This document shows, in pieces, positions 1 to 8,100 of a stretch of DNA of 11,648 bases. The translations under genes and the position numbers were made by a program. The notes below the pieces were generated by a model. That model saw only the letters and a program-made list of their open reading frames with translations. It was not told the origin of the DNA and made no database searches. The stretch is from an uncultured Bacteroidota bacterium (GTDB lineage: Bacteria > Bacteroidota > Bacteroidia > Chitinophagales > Chitinophagaceae): NCBI GenBank assembly GCA_903825065.1, contig CAIJZG010000004.1, forward strand, positions 1 to 11,648, in the 5' to 3' direction. Every line of letters begins with the position of its first letter. The first letter of the stretch is position 1.

Positions 1-1001
1 ATAAAACATTTCAGAATGTGGATGTGAATTTAAAATTCAATAAACCTGAAATGCAATTAAGTATTGACCGAATCAAAGCAAAAGACTTAGGATTAACAAC
101 TACCGATGTGGCAAGTACCGTTCAAGCTGCATTTAGTGGTGCAAGAGCTGCTTATTTTATAATGAATGGAAAGCAATATCAAGTAATTAATCAAGTTGAA
201 CGTCCGGATAGAAGTAAGCCAATTGATATTGAAAAATTATATGTGCGAAATAACAGAGGTGATAATATTCCTTTGACATCCGTTGTTCATTTGGAAGAAA
301 ATAGTAATCCGCCAACGCTGTATCATTTTAATCGTTTTAAGTCTGCCACAGTATCGGCTTCACTTGCTGAGGGCAAAACAATTGGAGATGGCGTAAAAAC
401 TATGCAAGAAATTGGAAATAGGGTACTGGATGAATCTTTTCAAACTGATTTGAGTGGTCCTTCGCGCGATTTCGTGGAAAGCTCATCCAATACTAGTTTT
501 GCTTTGGCATTAGCATTAGCACTTATTTACTTAGTGCTTGCTGCCCAATTTGAAAGTTTCAAAGATCCATTTACGATTATGATTACAGTGCCATTGGCAA
601 TTGCCGGAGCATTATTAAGCTTGTGGATCTTTCATCAAACGATTAATATCTTTTCGCAAATTGGTATGATTATGTTGATAGGACTGGTTACCAAAAATGG
701 TATTCTGATTGTAGAATTTGCAAATCAAAAAAGAGAAAACGGATTTAGTAAACACTCTGCTGTAATTGAAGCAGCTACTCAACGATTGAGACCTATTTTA
801 ATGACCAGTCTTGCTACCGCTTTAGGCGCTTTACCAATTGCATTGAGCCTTGGTGCAGCAAGTACCAGTAGAATGCCTTTAGGTATCGTAATTGTAGGCG
901 GTATCATATTCTCCTTGATTCTTACCTTATTTGTAATTCCAGCGGTATATACCTATATATCAGGAAAGCATGAAGCAGAACAGTTAGAAATTAATGATTA
1001 A
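1..1001 (+). CDS. RND-family efflux transporter, inner-membrane subunit (AcrB/MexB type), C-terminal part
   Basis: This is the C-terminal third of a proton-driven RND pump, which normally works with a periplasmic adaptor and an outer-membrane channel. The frame is open from base 3 (codons reading K-T-F-Q-N) with no stop before it, so the gene begins outside the window; the GTG at 18 is only an internal valine codon. About 330 of roughly 1050 residues are present. The first ~150 residues are the second periplasmic porter/docking region. Five membrane spans typical of TM8-TM12 follow: FALALALALIYLVLAAQFES, then the span starting FTIMITVPLAIAG, then the conserved GMIMLIGLVTKNGILIVEFANQ region, then ATALGALPIALSLG, and finally the span from MPLGIVIVGGIIF to VIPAVYTY. 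The tail is short and acidic. A terminator follows the stop. The substrate (drug, bile salt or metal) cannot be told from this part. The family assignment is secure. Confidence 0.95.
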   Translation, partial: KTFQNVDVNLKFNKPEMQLSIDRIKAKDLGLTTTDVASTVQAAFSGARAAYFIMNGKQYQVINQVERPDRSKPIDIEKLYVRNNRGDNIPLTSVVHLEENSNPPTLYHFNRFKSATVSASLAEGKTIGDGVKTMQEIGNRVLDESFQTDLSGPSRDFVESSSNTSFALALALALIYLVLAAQFESFKDPFTIMITVPLAIAGALLSLWIFHQTINIFSQIGMIMLIGLVTKNGILIVEFANQKRENGFSKHSAVIEAATQRLRPILMTSLATALGALPIALSLGAASTSRMPLGIVIVGGIIFSLILTLFVIPAVYTYISGKHEAEQLEIND

Positions 1002-1017
1002 CTGATTATATAAAATG

Positions 1018-1057
1018 GTCCTCCAATGAATTAAATTTGTTGGAGGGCTTTTTTTTT
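1018..1057 (+). terminator. Rho-independent terminator after the RND pump gene
   Basis: A 7-bp perfect stem CCTCCAA (1020-1026) pairs with TTGGAGG (1040-1046) and is followed by nine Ts (1049-1057). It lies 16 bases after the RND stop codon and before the pdxH promoter, so it should separate the two transcripts. Confidence 0.9.
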
Positions 1058-1073
1058 GATGATAATTATTAGG

Positions 1074-1102
1074 TTTTCTTCGCAACAGAGCCAATAACTT
1101 TG
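1074..1102 (+). promoter_or_regulatory. Putative Bacteroidota-type promoter of pdxH
   Basis: TAACTTTG at 1095-1102 fits the Bacteroidota -7 consensus TAnnTTTG exactly. A TTTT tract at 1074-1077 lies 17 bases upstream, near the expected place of the -33 box, although it is not a clean TTG. The predicted start of transcription would leave a leader of only about 10 bases before the ATG at 1120. Confidence 0.55.
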
Positions 1103-1119
1103 CCTCCTAAACTTACATT

Positions 1120-1761
1120 ATGAGCAACAGCATAGCAGATATACGGAAAGATTATCGATTAAAATCATTGCTTGAATCAGATGCTGCATCAGATCCTTAT
1201 GTGCAGTTCGGTCATTGGTGGTTAGAAGCAGTGGAAAGCAAAATTGAAGAAGTAAATGCTATGACATTAGCTACATCATCAGCTGATGGTAAACCTTCTG
1301 CAAGAATTGTTTTATTGAAAGGATATGATAAAAATGGTTTTGTTTTTTTTACAAATTATAATAGTCAGAAGGGACAGGATATTGCAGCTAATCCCCAAGC
1401 CTGTTTACTTTTCTTCTGGAAAGAATTAGAGCGTCAGGTTAGAATTGATGGTAGTATCGAAAAAATTAGTGCTGCGGATAGTGAAGAATATTTTCAGTCG
1501 CGCCCCATTGGAAGTAGAATAGGTGCATGGTGTTCACCACAAAGCACCGTGATACATGACCGATCAATTCTTGATAAAAATGTAACGCTATATTCCAATA
1601 AATTCAACGATCAAAATGTGCCACGTCCTGAGCATTGGGGTGGTTATATTGTAAAACCGATAGCCATAGAATTTTGGCAGGGCAGAAGTTCTCGATTACA
1701 TGATCGATTAAGATATTCGGCTAAGCCCGAAGGCTGGAAACTAGAGCGTTTGGCGCCTTAA
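1120..1761 (+). CDS. pdxH: Pyridoxamine/pyridoxine 5'-phosphate oxidase
   Basis: This FMN-dependent cytosolic enzyme oxidises pyridoxamine 5'-phosphate or pyridoxine 5'-phosphate to pyridoxal 5'-phosphate, the last step of vitamin B6 synthesis and salvage. The 213-residue length equals that of typical PdxH. Family blocks run in order: an N-terminal DPYVQFGHWW segment (~25-34), the FMN-binding block ARIVLLKGYDKNGFVFFTNY (61-80), RQVRIDG (105-111), YFQSRPIGSRIGAWCSPQS (124-142), and the C-terminal signature with WGGY (173-176), EFWQGRSSRLHDR (184-196; Arg192 and His194 in the substrate-contact motif) and the terminal ERLAP. The ATG at 1120 is chosen because a TAnnTTTG promoter lies just upstream and the N-terminus matches the family. 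It may read on into the next gene, since no terminator is visible between them. The assignment is near certain. Confidence 0.97.
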   Translation: MSNSIADIRKDYRLKSLLESDAASDPYVQFGHWWLEAVESKIEEVNAMTLATSSADGKPSARIVLLKGYDKNGFVFFTNYNSQKGQDIAANPQACLLFFWKELERQVRIDGSIEKISAADSEEYFQSRPIGSRIGAWCSPQSTVIHDRSILDKNVTLYSNKFNDQNVPRPEHWGGYIVKPIAIEFWQGRSSRLHDRLRYSAKPEGWKLERLAP

Positions 1762-1793
1762 TTTTAAGCATAAACCTAGAAAAGATTAGTTCG

Positions 1794-1800
1794 TATATTG
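1794..1800 (+). promoter_or_regulatory. Possible weak -7 box before the SpmAB-like gene
   Basis: TATATTG (1794-1800) resembles TAnnTTTG with one T missing, and sits 18 bases before the ATG at 1819, a spacing similar to that at pdxH. No good -33 box is visible. The gene could instead be read from the pdxH promoter, as the gap is only 57 bases and holds no hairpin. Confidence 0.3.
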
Positions 1801-1818
1801 CCATATCAATAATCGTTT

Positions 1819-3240
1819 ATGGCATTAAGTAGGTTTTGGTTAATCATTATCTTAGTCTCTGTTGTGTATATCCTTGCGCAATTATTTAATGGAACTAGTT
1901 ATTCTATCGATTATGTGGTGAATGGAAAGAAAGACGAGCCGCTAATTAAAAAAGAAATGTACCTGAATCAGGTTTCTCCTTTCTTGCAAGACACTTTACA
2001 AAAAGCAAAAGATCATCGCTATACTCAAAACGACTCGCTGTATATTTTAGATAATAGCACGGTAAAAATTGCAGTTGGAAAACAATTGACTGATGGTATT
2101 TTACCTACTTGTAAGAATACAATTTTTGATTTATTACTCCCTCTAATTGCGTATCTATCTTTTTTTTGCGGCATTTTACAATTGTTGATAGATTCAGGGG
2201 CGTCAGAAAAAATTGCCAAAATATTGAGTCCTGTTTTTGTAAAAGTGTTTCCAGAAATTCCAAAGAATCATCCTTCCATTTCATACATGACTTTAAATTT
2301 TGCGGCTAACTTTTTAGGGTTGGATTCGGCAGCAACTCCATTTGGATTAAAGGCGATGGAAAGTTTGCAGGAATTAAATACCGAGAAAGACAAAGCCAGT
2401 AATTCGCAGATCATGTTTATGAGTTTGCATGCTGCTGGAATGACATTAATACCAACTTCTATTATTGGTTATCGTGCCGCACAAAATGCGCATAATCCTG
2501 CAGATGTAATGCTACCATGCATCATTACCTCTTTTGTGGGAACTGTTGCGGCTTTAATTATAGTGGGTGTTAAACAGAAGATCAATTTCAAAAGTGCTTC
2601 ACTGATTTTATCCCTGGGTGCAATTATGGGAATTATTGCGGGCTTACTTTTCTATATCACCCGTTTGGATATTATTGGGAAAAATCATTTCACTACTAAT
2701 TTGTCGAATGTGATTTTACTCGTCATTATTTTTATGATTTTAGCGTACGCTTTTTATCGAGAAAAATATTTCGCATCCAATGAAAAAGATATTTTCAGCT
2801 CATTTGTAGAAGGCGCATCTTCTGGATTATCAACGGGTAAGAGAATCTTCCCTTATATTTTAGGCATGCTGGTGGCTATATCATTATTCAGAAATAGCGG
2901 TGTGTTTGAAATTGTATCTGGCTATATGGGCAAATTGTTTTTATTGATGGGTGTTAAAAAAGAAATAGTTGATGCACTGCCGATTGCCATTCTAAGACCC
3001 TTCAATGCTGCGGGTTCCAGAGGATTTATGATTGATTCAATGCGAACATATGGTGTTGATTCACTTACTGGAAGATTGGCTTGTATTTTTCAATGTGCTG
3101 CTGAAACTACATTTTATGTGATAGCGGTTTATTTTGGAAGTATCAAAGTAAAAAATACACGTTACACTTTATCGGCTATGTTATTAGTGGATTTGATTTC
3201 GGTGATTGCGGCCATTGGGATTAGTTTGTTATTCTTCTAA
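1819..3240 (+). CDS. Fused SpmA/SpmB-like membrane protein with two Gate (nucleoside recognition) domains
   Basis: This 473-residue integral membrane protein joins what are two proteins, SpmA and SpmB, in Bacillus. An N-terminal membrane span (~6-22) is followed by about 80 polar residues that are probably extracytoplasmic. The SpmA-like half (~100-250) carries FPEIPKNHPS (144-153) and the signature NFLGLDSAATPFGLKAM (164-180), then MTLIPTSIIGYRAA. The SpmB-like half (~300-473) carries FVEGASSGLSTGKRIFPYI, the RPFNAAGSRGFMIDSMRTYG block (393-412) and the AAETTFYVIAVYFGSIKVKN block (427-446). Both halves belong to the Gate/nucleoside-recognition family also found in nucleoside transporters and FeoB. 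SpmA/SpmB act in spore core dehydration in Bacillus, but Bacteroidota do not sporulate, so the role here is unknown; a small-solute transporter is the simplest inference. Family call secure, substrate unknown. Confidence 0.9.
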   Translation: MALSRFWLIIILVSVVYILAQLFNGTSYSIDYVVNGKKDEPLIKKEMYLNQVSPFLQDTLQKAKDHRYTQNDSLYILDNSTVKIAVGKQLTDGILPTCKNTIFDLLLPLIAYLSFFCGILQLLIDSGASEKIAKILSPVFVKVFPEIPKNHPSISYMTLNFAANFLGLDSAATPFGLKAMESLQELNTEKDKASNSQIMFMSLHAAGMTLIPTSIIGYRAAQNAHNPADVMLPCIITSFVGTVAALIIVGVKQKINFKSASLILSLGAIMGIIAGLLFYITRLDIIGKNHFTTNLSNVILLVIIFMILAYAFYREKYFASNEKDIFSSFVEGASSGLSTGKRIFPYILGMLVAISLFRNSGVFEIVSGYMGKLFLLMGVKKEIVDALPIAILRPFNAAGSRGFMIDSMRTYGVDSLTGRLACIFQCAAETTFYVIAVYFGSIKVKNTRYTLSAMLLVDLISVIAAIGISLLFF

Positions 3241-3260
3241 ATTTATTATTTAAATTATAA

Positions 3261-3298
3261 CACCCTTCCTATTCGCAAGCGAACAGGAGGGGTGTTTT
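3261..3298. terminator. Long hairpin terminator between convergent genes
   Basis: CACCCTTCCT (3261-3270) pairs with AGGAGGGGTG (3285-3294) with one G-T wobble, and an inner stem TTCGC/GCGAA (3272-3283) extends the hairpin. TTTT follows on the plus strand. On the minus strand the run-out is T-rich but broken. It ends the SpmAB-like gene and may also serve the minus-strand gene that stops at 3327. Confidence 0.8.
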
Positions 3299-3328
3299 AG
3301 ATTTAAGCGCTTAGCACTTAAATCTTTT
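3299..3328 (+). terminator. Second hairpin, overlapping the end of the convergent gene
   Basis: AGATTTAAG (3299-3307) and CTTAAATCT (3317-3325) form a perfect 9-bp inverted repeat with a 9-base loop, followed by a short T run (3325-3328). It directly follows the long hairpin, so the plus-strand transcript meets two hairpins in tandem. The stem is AT-rich and weaker than the first. Confidence 0.45.
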
Positions 3329-3983
3329 ATCTTTCATCATTATACTGATCTGTTTCCAGCCTTCCATTTTTTCCAACTACACGATACCATGTTTCTCCAT
3401 TAGAGCGGTAAACTTTTTTGAAAAAGTTTCCATTGATCTCATAGTATTTGATATCATTAATTACAATTGGTCTCGCATCGATTGGTAGGGAAGGAACTTC
3501 TGCGCCTATAGGAGCTTCCACAATTTGATAGTAATTATTATAAGGACGCATGAATGCACCATTATAATAGTAGTAAGGGTTTCCCCCAAAGTTCATAGAC
3601 ATATATCCCATTGGCAATAAATTGAAACGGAAGCCAAGTGTAAACCTTGGAGAAATATAATGAGAAGCATAAGGACTATAATAAGCGCCGCCTCCAGAAT
3701 ATCCATAACTATTACCAATCCCAATATTTACAGATGTTCTTGGTCTTTCATAATAGTTTTCTCTTGGAGCTATATATTCATGAGATATATGATGTTCTTC
3801 TCTACCACGAAATTCGTTTCTTTCTTCGTGTTCATTTCTCTCGTGGTATTCATTTCTCCCATTATTACGGTTATTCCTTTCATGTTCATTACCCCAACCT
3901 CTTTGTGCAAATGAATAAGATGCAGAGAACAGTATTAGGCTGATCCCCATCAAAACTGCTTTTTGTGTCGTGCTGTTTTTCAT
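3327..3983 (-). CDS. Secreted DUF6515-like protein with a charged His/Glu/Arg/Asn-rich region
   Basis: The function of this 218-residue protein is unknown. Residues 1-26 form a signal peptide (Lys-Asn start, hydrophobic core, AYS-type region ending SFA before Gln27), so it is exported, to the periplasm or the cell surface. Residues ~30-68 are low complexity, built from imperfect copies of NEHERN, NEYHERN and NEHEERN. A Tyr/Gly/Ser/Pro-rich linker follows (~75-112). The rest (~113-210) resembles the DUF6515 type: MGYMSMNFGGNPYYYYNGAFM, then IVEAPIGAEVPSLP, then two short beta-rich units, INDIKYYEINGNFFKKV and WYRVVGKNG. Such proteins are common in Bacteroidota and are often seen as small single-gene units, as here: hairpins lie on both sides. 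The DUF match is from memory of the motif pattern. The His-rich tract could bind metal or a polyanion, which is inference only. Confidence 0.85.
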   Translation of the reverse strand: MKNSTTQKAVLMGISLILFSASYSFAQRGWGNEHERNNRNNGRNEYHERNEHEERNEFRGREEHHISHEYIAPRENYYERPRTSVNIGIGNSYGYSGGGAYYSPYASHYISPRFTLGFRFNLLPMGYMSMNFGGNPYYYYNGAFMRPYNNYYQIVEAPIGAEVPSLPIDARPIVINDIKYYEINGNFFKKVYRSNGETWYRVVGKNGRLETDQYNDER

Positions 3984-4033
3984 AAAAAACTTTTTGGTTC
4001 TATCTTACTACATTCAATTACTATGCTACCAAT

Positions 4034-4044
4034 TGCAAATAAAA
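4034..4044 (-). promoter_or_regulatory. Possible -7 box for the DUF6515-like gene
   Basis: On the minus strand this reads TTTTATTTGCA, similar to the TTTACTTTGCA boxes found before the transketolase and GH18-fusion genes. It would leave a leader of roughly 45-50 bases before the ATG at 3983. The match to TAnnTTTG is imperfect and no -33 box was recognised. Confidence 0.3.
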
Positions 4045-4074
4045 TGCTAAAACAAAAAGATCAGGTAAACGCAT

Positions 4075-4106
4075 AAAAAAACCGCGACTATTGCCGCGGT
4101 TTTTTT
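4075..4106. terminator. Bidirectional terminator after the transketolase gene
   Basis: ACCGCG (4081-4086) pairs with CGCGGT (4095-4100). Seven As precede the stem (4075-4081) and seven Ts follow it (4100-4106), so both strands show a GC-rich stem with a U run. On the minus strand it lies just after the transketolase stop codon and separates that gene from the DUF6515-like gene. Confidence 0.9.
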
Positions 4107-4121
4107 ATAAAAAGAAACACA

Positions 4122-5084
4122 TTATTTTCTGGCAATTACTTTCTCAACTGCGGTAACAATAAAGGGAGTGTCTAAACCATACTTGGTAAGTAACTCAGTG
4201 GGCTTTCCACTTTCTCCAAAAGTATCATTGGTGCCGATATATTCAATTGGAATAGGGCAATGTTTTGCAGCAACTTGTGCAATAGAATCACCTAATCCGC
4301 CAATTACATTATGCTCTTCAACTGTAACAGCACATTTTGTTTTATTGATTGAGGCTAAAACCGCTTCTGTATCCAAAGGCTTGATAGTATGGATATTAAT
4401 GACTTCTACACTAATTCCTTTTTCTTCTAAAATTCTTCCAGCTTCTATAGCTTTCCAAACCATATGTCCGCAAGCAAAAATAGATACGTCTGAACCATCA
4501 CTTAATTTCTGTGCTTTGCCTATCACAAAATCAGAACCATCCACAGCAGTAAAGTTTGGCCATTTAGGGCGGCCAAAGCGTAAGTAAACAGGGCCTTCGT
4601 AAGATGCGATTGCTTTTGTAGCGGCTTTTGTTTGATTAAAATCGCATGGAACAATTACCGTCATTCCAGGTAACATTTTCATCAATCCGATATCTTCTAA
4701 AATCTGGTGTGTGGCACCATCTTCACCCAAAGTTAATCCAGCATGTGAAGCACAGATTTTAACATTCTTATTACTATATGCTACACTTTGGCGAATCTGA
4801 TCGTACACTCTGCCAGTACTAAAATTGGCAAAAGTAGTGGTATAAGGAATTTTGCCGCCAATAGTTAAACCTGCAGCGATTCCGATCATATTTGCTTCTG
4901 CAATTCCTACTTGTACAAAACGATTCGGAAAATCTTTTATAAACGGACCTAATTTTAAAGAACCTGCAAGGTCTGCTGTTAATACAACCACGTTTTCGTT
5001 TTCTTTACCTATTTCGTGGATACCTTCTCCAAAACCTCCGCGGGTTTCTTTCTCGTTCTGAACTTGAATTTCTGATAATTTCAT
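4122..5084 (-). CDS. Transketolase, C-terminal subunit of the split type
   Basis: Transketolase moves two-carbon ketol units between sugar phosphates in the pentose phosphate pathway, using thiamine diphosphate. At 320 residues this is only the pyrimidine-binding plus C-terminal half (full-length enzymes are ~660). The half starts at its natural border: LTADLAGS (35-42), then GIAEANMIGIAAGL (60-73), where Glu63 is the conserved acid that activates the cofactor, TTFANFSTGRVYDQIRQSVA (83-102), and SHAGLTLGEDGATHQ (113-127). The C-terminal regulatory-type domain covers ~190-320. The N-terminal, diphosphate-binding subunit is needed for activity and is not next to it: the gene upstream is the unrelated GH18 fusion, behind a terminator. 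An E1-type dehydrogenase beta subunit or a DXS fragment is less likely given the motif spacing. Apparently monocistronic. Confidence 0.93.
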   Translation of the reverse strand: MKLSEIQVQNEKETRGGFGEGIHEIGKENENVVVLTADLAGSLKLGPFIKDFPNRFVQVGIAEANMIGIAAGLTIGGKIPYTTTFANFSTGRVYDQIRQSVAYSNKNVKICASHAGLTLGEDGATHQILEDIGLMKMLPGMTVIVPCDFNQTKAATKAIASYEGPVYLRFGRPKWPNFTAVDGSDFVIGKAQKLSDGSDVSIFACGHMVWKAIEAGRILEEKGISVEVINIHTIKPLDTEAVLASINKTKCAVTVEEHNVIGGLGDSIAQVAAKHCPIPIEYIGTNDTFGESGKPTELLTKYGLDTPFIVTAVEKVIARK

Positions 5085-5108
5085 CCCTTGATCTTTTATT
5101 GAATACTT

Positions 5109-5119
5109 TGCAAAGTAAA
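5109..5119 (-). promoter_or_regulatory. Putative -7 box of the transketolase C-subunit gene
   Basis: The minus strand reads TTTACTTTGCA, identical over 11 bases to the box before the GH18-fusion gene. It matches TAnnTTTG with one mismatch and leaves a leader of about 20 bases before the ATG at 5084. It begins just after the terminator hairpin of the upstream gene. No clear -33 TTG was seen at the usual spacing. Confidence 0.45.
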
Positions 5120-5122
5120 GAA

Positions 5123-5163
5123 AAGAAGGGCAGTATTGTGTAATACTGCCCTTCTTAGTTTTT
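5123..5163. terminator. Strong hairpin terminator after the GH18-CE4-GT2 gene
   Basis: A perfect 15-bp stem pairs 5123-5137 with 5142-5156 around a GTGT loop. On the minus strand it starts 8 bases after the stop of the fusion gene and is followed by a T-rich run (TTCTTTACTTT). On the plus strand AGTTTTT follows, but no plus-strand gene needs it. It isolates the transketolase gene from its upstream neighbour. Confidence 0.88.
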
Positions 5164-5164
5164 A

Positions 5165-8100
5165 TTAAGTTTTAGGAACTTCTTTTACGTCTTTTACATT
5201 ACCGGTTCTTTTGAGTACTCCCCAAGACTGAAGTTCACCTTTAATAGCCCTTCTATAAGATCTGAACAGTACCACCAGCATTAACCATCGATACACAAGC
5301 CTTTGAGGTAGCAACCATAATAGCTTCCAAAGAGGTTCTTTTTCGAATAGGAAAGCCAATGAAGCTATGGCAGCGTCTACAATCATGAAAATCAAGTAGT
5401 AAAATCCCAATTTCTTAGCATTCCCTGTGAATAATCCCATTAACATCATAAAGTCGGCTAATGGGGCAAACAATGGAATGATATATTTAAACAATAAGAT
5501 ATCTGGTAATGCTAACCATCCTAAAGCTTTGAATTGAGGATTGAAAAGAGCATCTCTATTTTTCCAGAAAGTCTGCATCACTCCAAAGGTCCAGCGGAAA
5601 CGTTGTTTCATGAACTGTTTGATAGTTTCAGGTGCTTCTGTCATTGCGATAGCCGCATTCTCATTATCAATCTGATAACCGCATCTTAGTATCCTGATGG
5701 TTAAATCACAATCTTCGGCTAGGGTATCGGTACTAAACCCGCCTGCTGCTTCTAGTGCTTCTTTTCTGAAAGCGCCAATCGCTCCAGGTACTACTGTAAT
5801 AGCATTTAAATAAGCAAATGCTTTCCGATCAACATTCTGACTTGAAATGTATTCGATACTCTGCCAGCGAGTAATAATATTTACTTCATTACCAACTTTC
5901 ACATTGCCTGCAACAGCACCTACATTTTCGCGACTAAAATGTTGCATCATTTTACTAACAGCATCAGTCAATAATTTGGTATCAGCATCAATGCATACTA
6001 CATAGTCGGCATTAGTATGCCCAATTCCATAATTGAGGGCAGATGCTTTTCCACCATTGGGTTTGGTAAAGACTTTAATTTTTGGATGGTTTGCAAATGC
6101 GGTACTTACTTTTTCATAAGTACTATCCTTACTTCCATCATCTACAAAAACAATATTAAAATTCGGGTAATCACATCTTAATAAATTTTCAAGAGAGCTT
6201 ACTGCATTTACTTCTTCATTGAAAGCAGGAACAATTATTGAAACCAATGGATTGCCAGTAAATGGAATTTGCATTAGTTTTTTCTCTTTACTTCTTTGTA
6301 AAATAGAAAGACTAAGCATCATGATTAAACGGATAGAACCAAGAATTAAAAACAGAATAAAAAGTGCAAATAAAAGCTGGCCGATATAATAAGCTAACTC
6401 AGCAATGAAACTATTAAACTGTAATAAACGATAACCACTTCCCAATGGAACACGCGGCATCAAGTCGTCTCTTTTCTTACCGAGTAATTCTGCCACCGTA
6501 GTGAAAGTGTAACCCTGTTTTTGTAAATCTTCAATCAATCTTGGGAGCGCGCCAACAGTAGCACTTCTATCTCCTCCGGCATCGTGTAATAAAATAATAT
6601 TTCCACGATCTTTTAATGCCATTACTCGGTTATAAACAGTATCTGCGTTGAAATGAGGCACTTCACTAGCTTCCCAGTCTTCAGGGTCAATATTTTCCCC
6701 AATAGTTAAATAATTTCTGGTTCTACTCAATGCTACAGGCACTAGCTCTTCCATTTTTTCGGGTTGTGCATCGGCGTTATAAGGAGCACGAAACATAATG
6801 GTACTATGGCCAGTAATACATTCCAACAATAAGCGGGTTGCATCCATTTCTAGTAATGCCCTTTGCTTACTTACTTTAGCCATATTGGGATGGGTAAAAG
6901 TGTGGTTACCTAGTTCATGACCCTCATTATATATTCTTTTGATTAAAGGGATATTATTTTCAGCTTCAATACCCACTACAAAGAAACTTGCAGGAACATG
7001 ATACTTTGCAAGAATATCTAGAATCTGACTTGTATAAACCGGATCAGGTCCATCATCAAAAGTAAGTACCAGTTGTTTCTTATTTGGATCCCCTCGTCCC
7101 ATTTGTTTCACTACGAAACTACTGGGAAGTGAATCGTATCTTTCTTCACTAATTAACATCAAAGCAGAATCAATTTCCGGTGTGATATATCCTTCTTTAG
7201 GAGTTGATAAAACATCCAATATTTCACCATCTCCCATAAAGTCTACATCGTCTGTAGCTTCTACTCGATTAAATTCTGCGAAGTTGAATTTTGCTAAGGC
7301 TTTACGACTCATGGGTTGATTATAGAAATCCCATAGACGGCTATCTTCGCTTCCTAATCTCCAAAGCGCAGTTCCAGCTAAAGGATATTCAGTAGCAAAT
7401 CGAAGTGTATTAAAATTAGTTGCGGCATCAGTAAAATGTACTTCATGCTGTTTCTCATTATCATCAAAATACTGATAATTTAAATTATAGGTATCGTTAT
7501 TGTAATCTACTTTTCCATCACTCTCTCTAGCAATAGTTAAAGCTTGCTGATAAGTAACATCAGTTCCTTGTCCGCCTTTTATCCAATCATAACCATAAGC
7601 AGCTAAACATAGCACAATCTTTTTTGGGGGCACTTTTTTTGATAATTGATCTACTGCTGCTTCAATCCATTTCTGACTACTAATGGGTCCCGGTTTAGTA
7701 TCACCGGAATGTTCATCATAAGCCATCAAGAAAAGATAATCGTTATACTTACCTAATGATTGATAATCATAGTCTTCATTAAAAGGCATCACATCTTGAG
7801 AAACTAAAAGGCCTTCTTTCTGAAACCTAGTATATAATTCTTTTTGAAATTTAGTAAGCACTTCATTTTTGGTTTCAATCAGTTCTTCGAAATCAATATT
7901 GATACCTACAAAACCGTTTTGTTTGATGAGTTTAACTAAATCGTTGATTAATTTTTTTTTCTTAACTGGATCGTTAATGATGCGATGTACCACATCCCCT
8001 CTAAAAACAGATTTGACATTATTTGTCATCATGGGCATTACGCGAACACCCGATGCTTTTATCACATCAAAACCTCTTTTATCGATATTGGTATAAACAG

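Noticed and set aside
18..20. GTG at 18 as the start of the RND protein
   Set aside because: The frame is open upstream to the window edge and the residues before it continue the porter domain, so the gene is simply cut.
3647..3943. Plus-strand open frame of 98 codons (and an overlapping one of 84) opposite the secreted protein gene
   Set aside because: The translation is low-complexity Tyr/His/Phe-rich text that mirrors the repetitive minus-strand gene; no start-site signals or family resemblance were seen.
4168..4587. Plus-strand open frame of 139 codons within the transketolase gene
   Set aside because: It is entirely antisense to a well-conserved enzyme, with no recognisable domain and no promoter.
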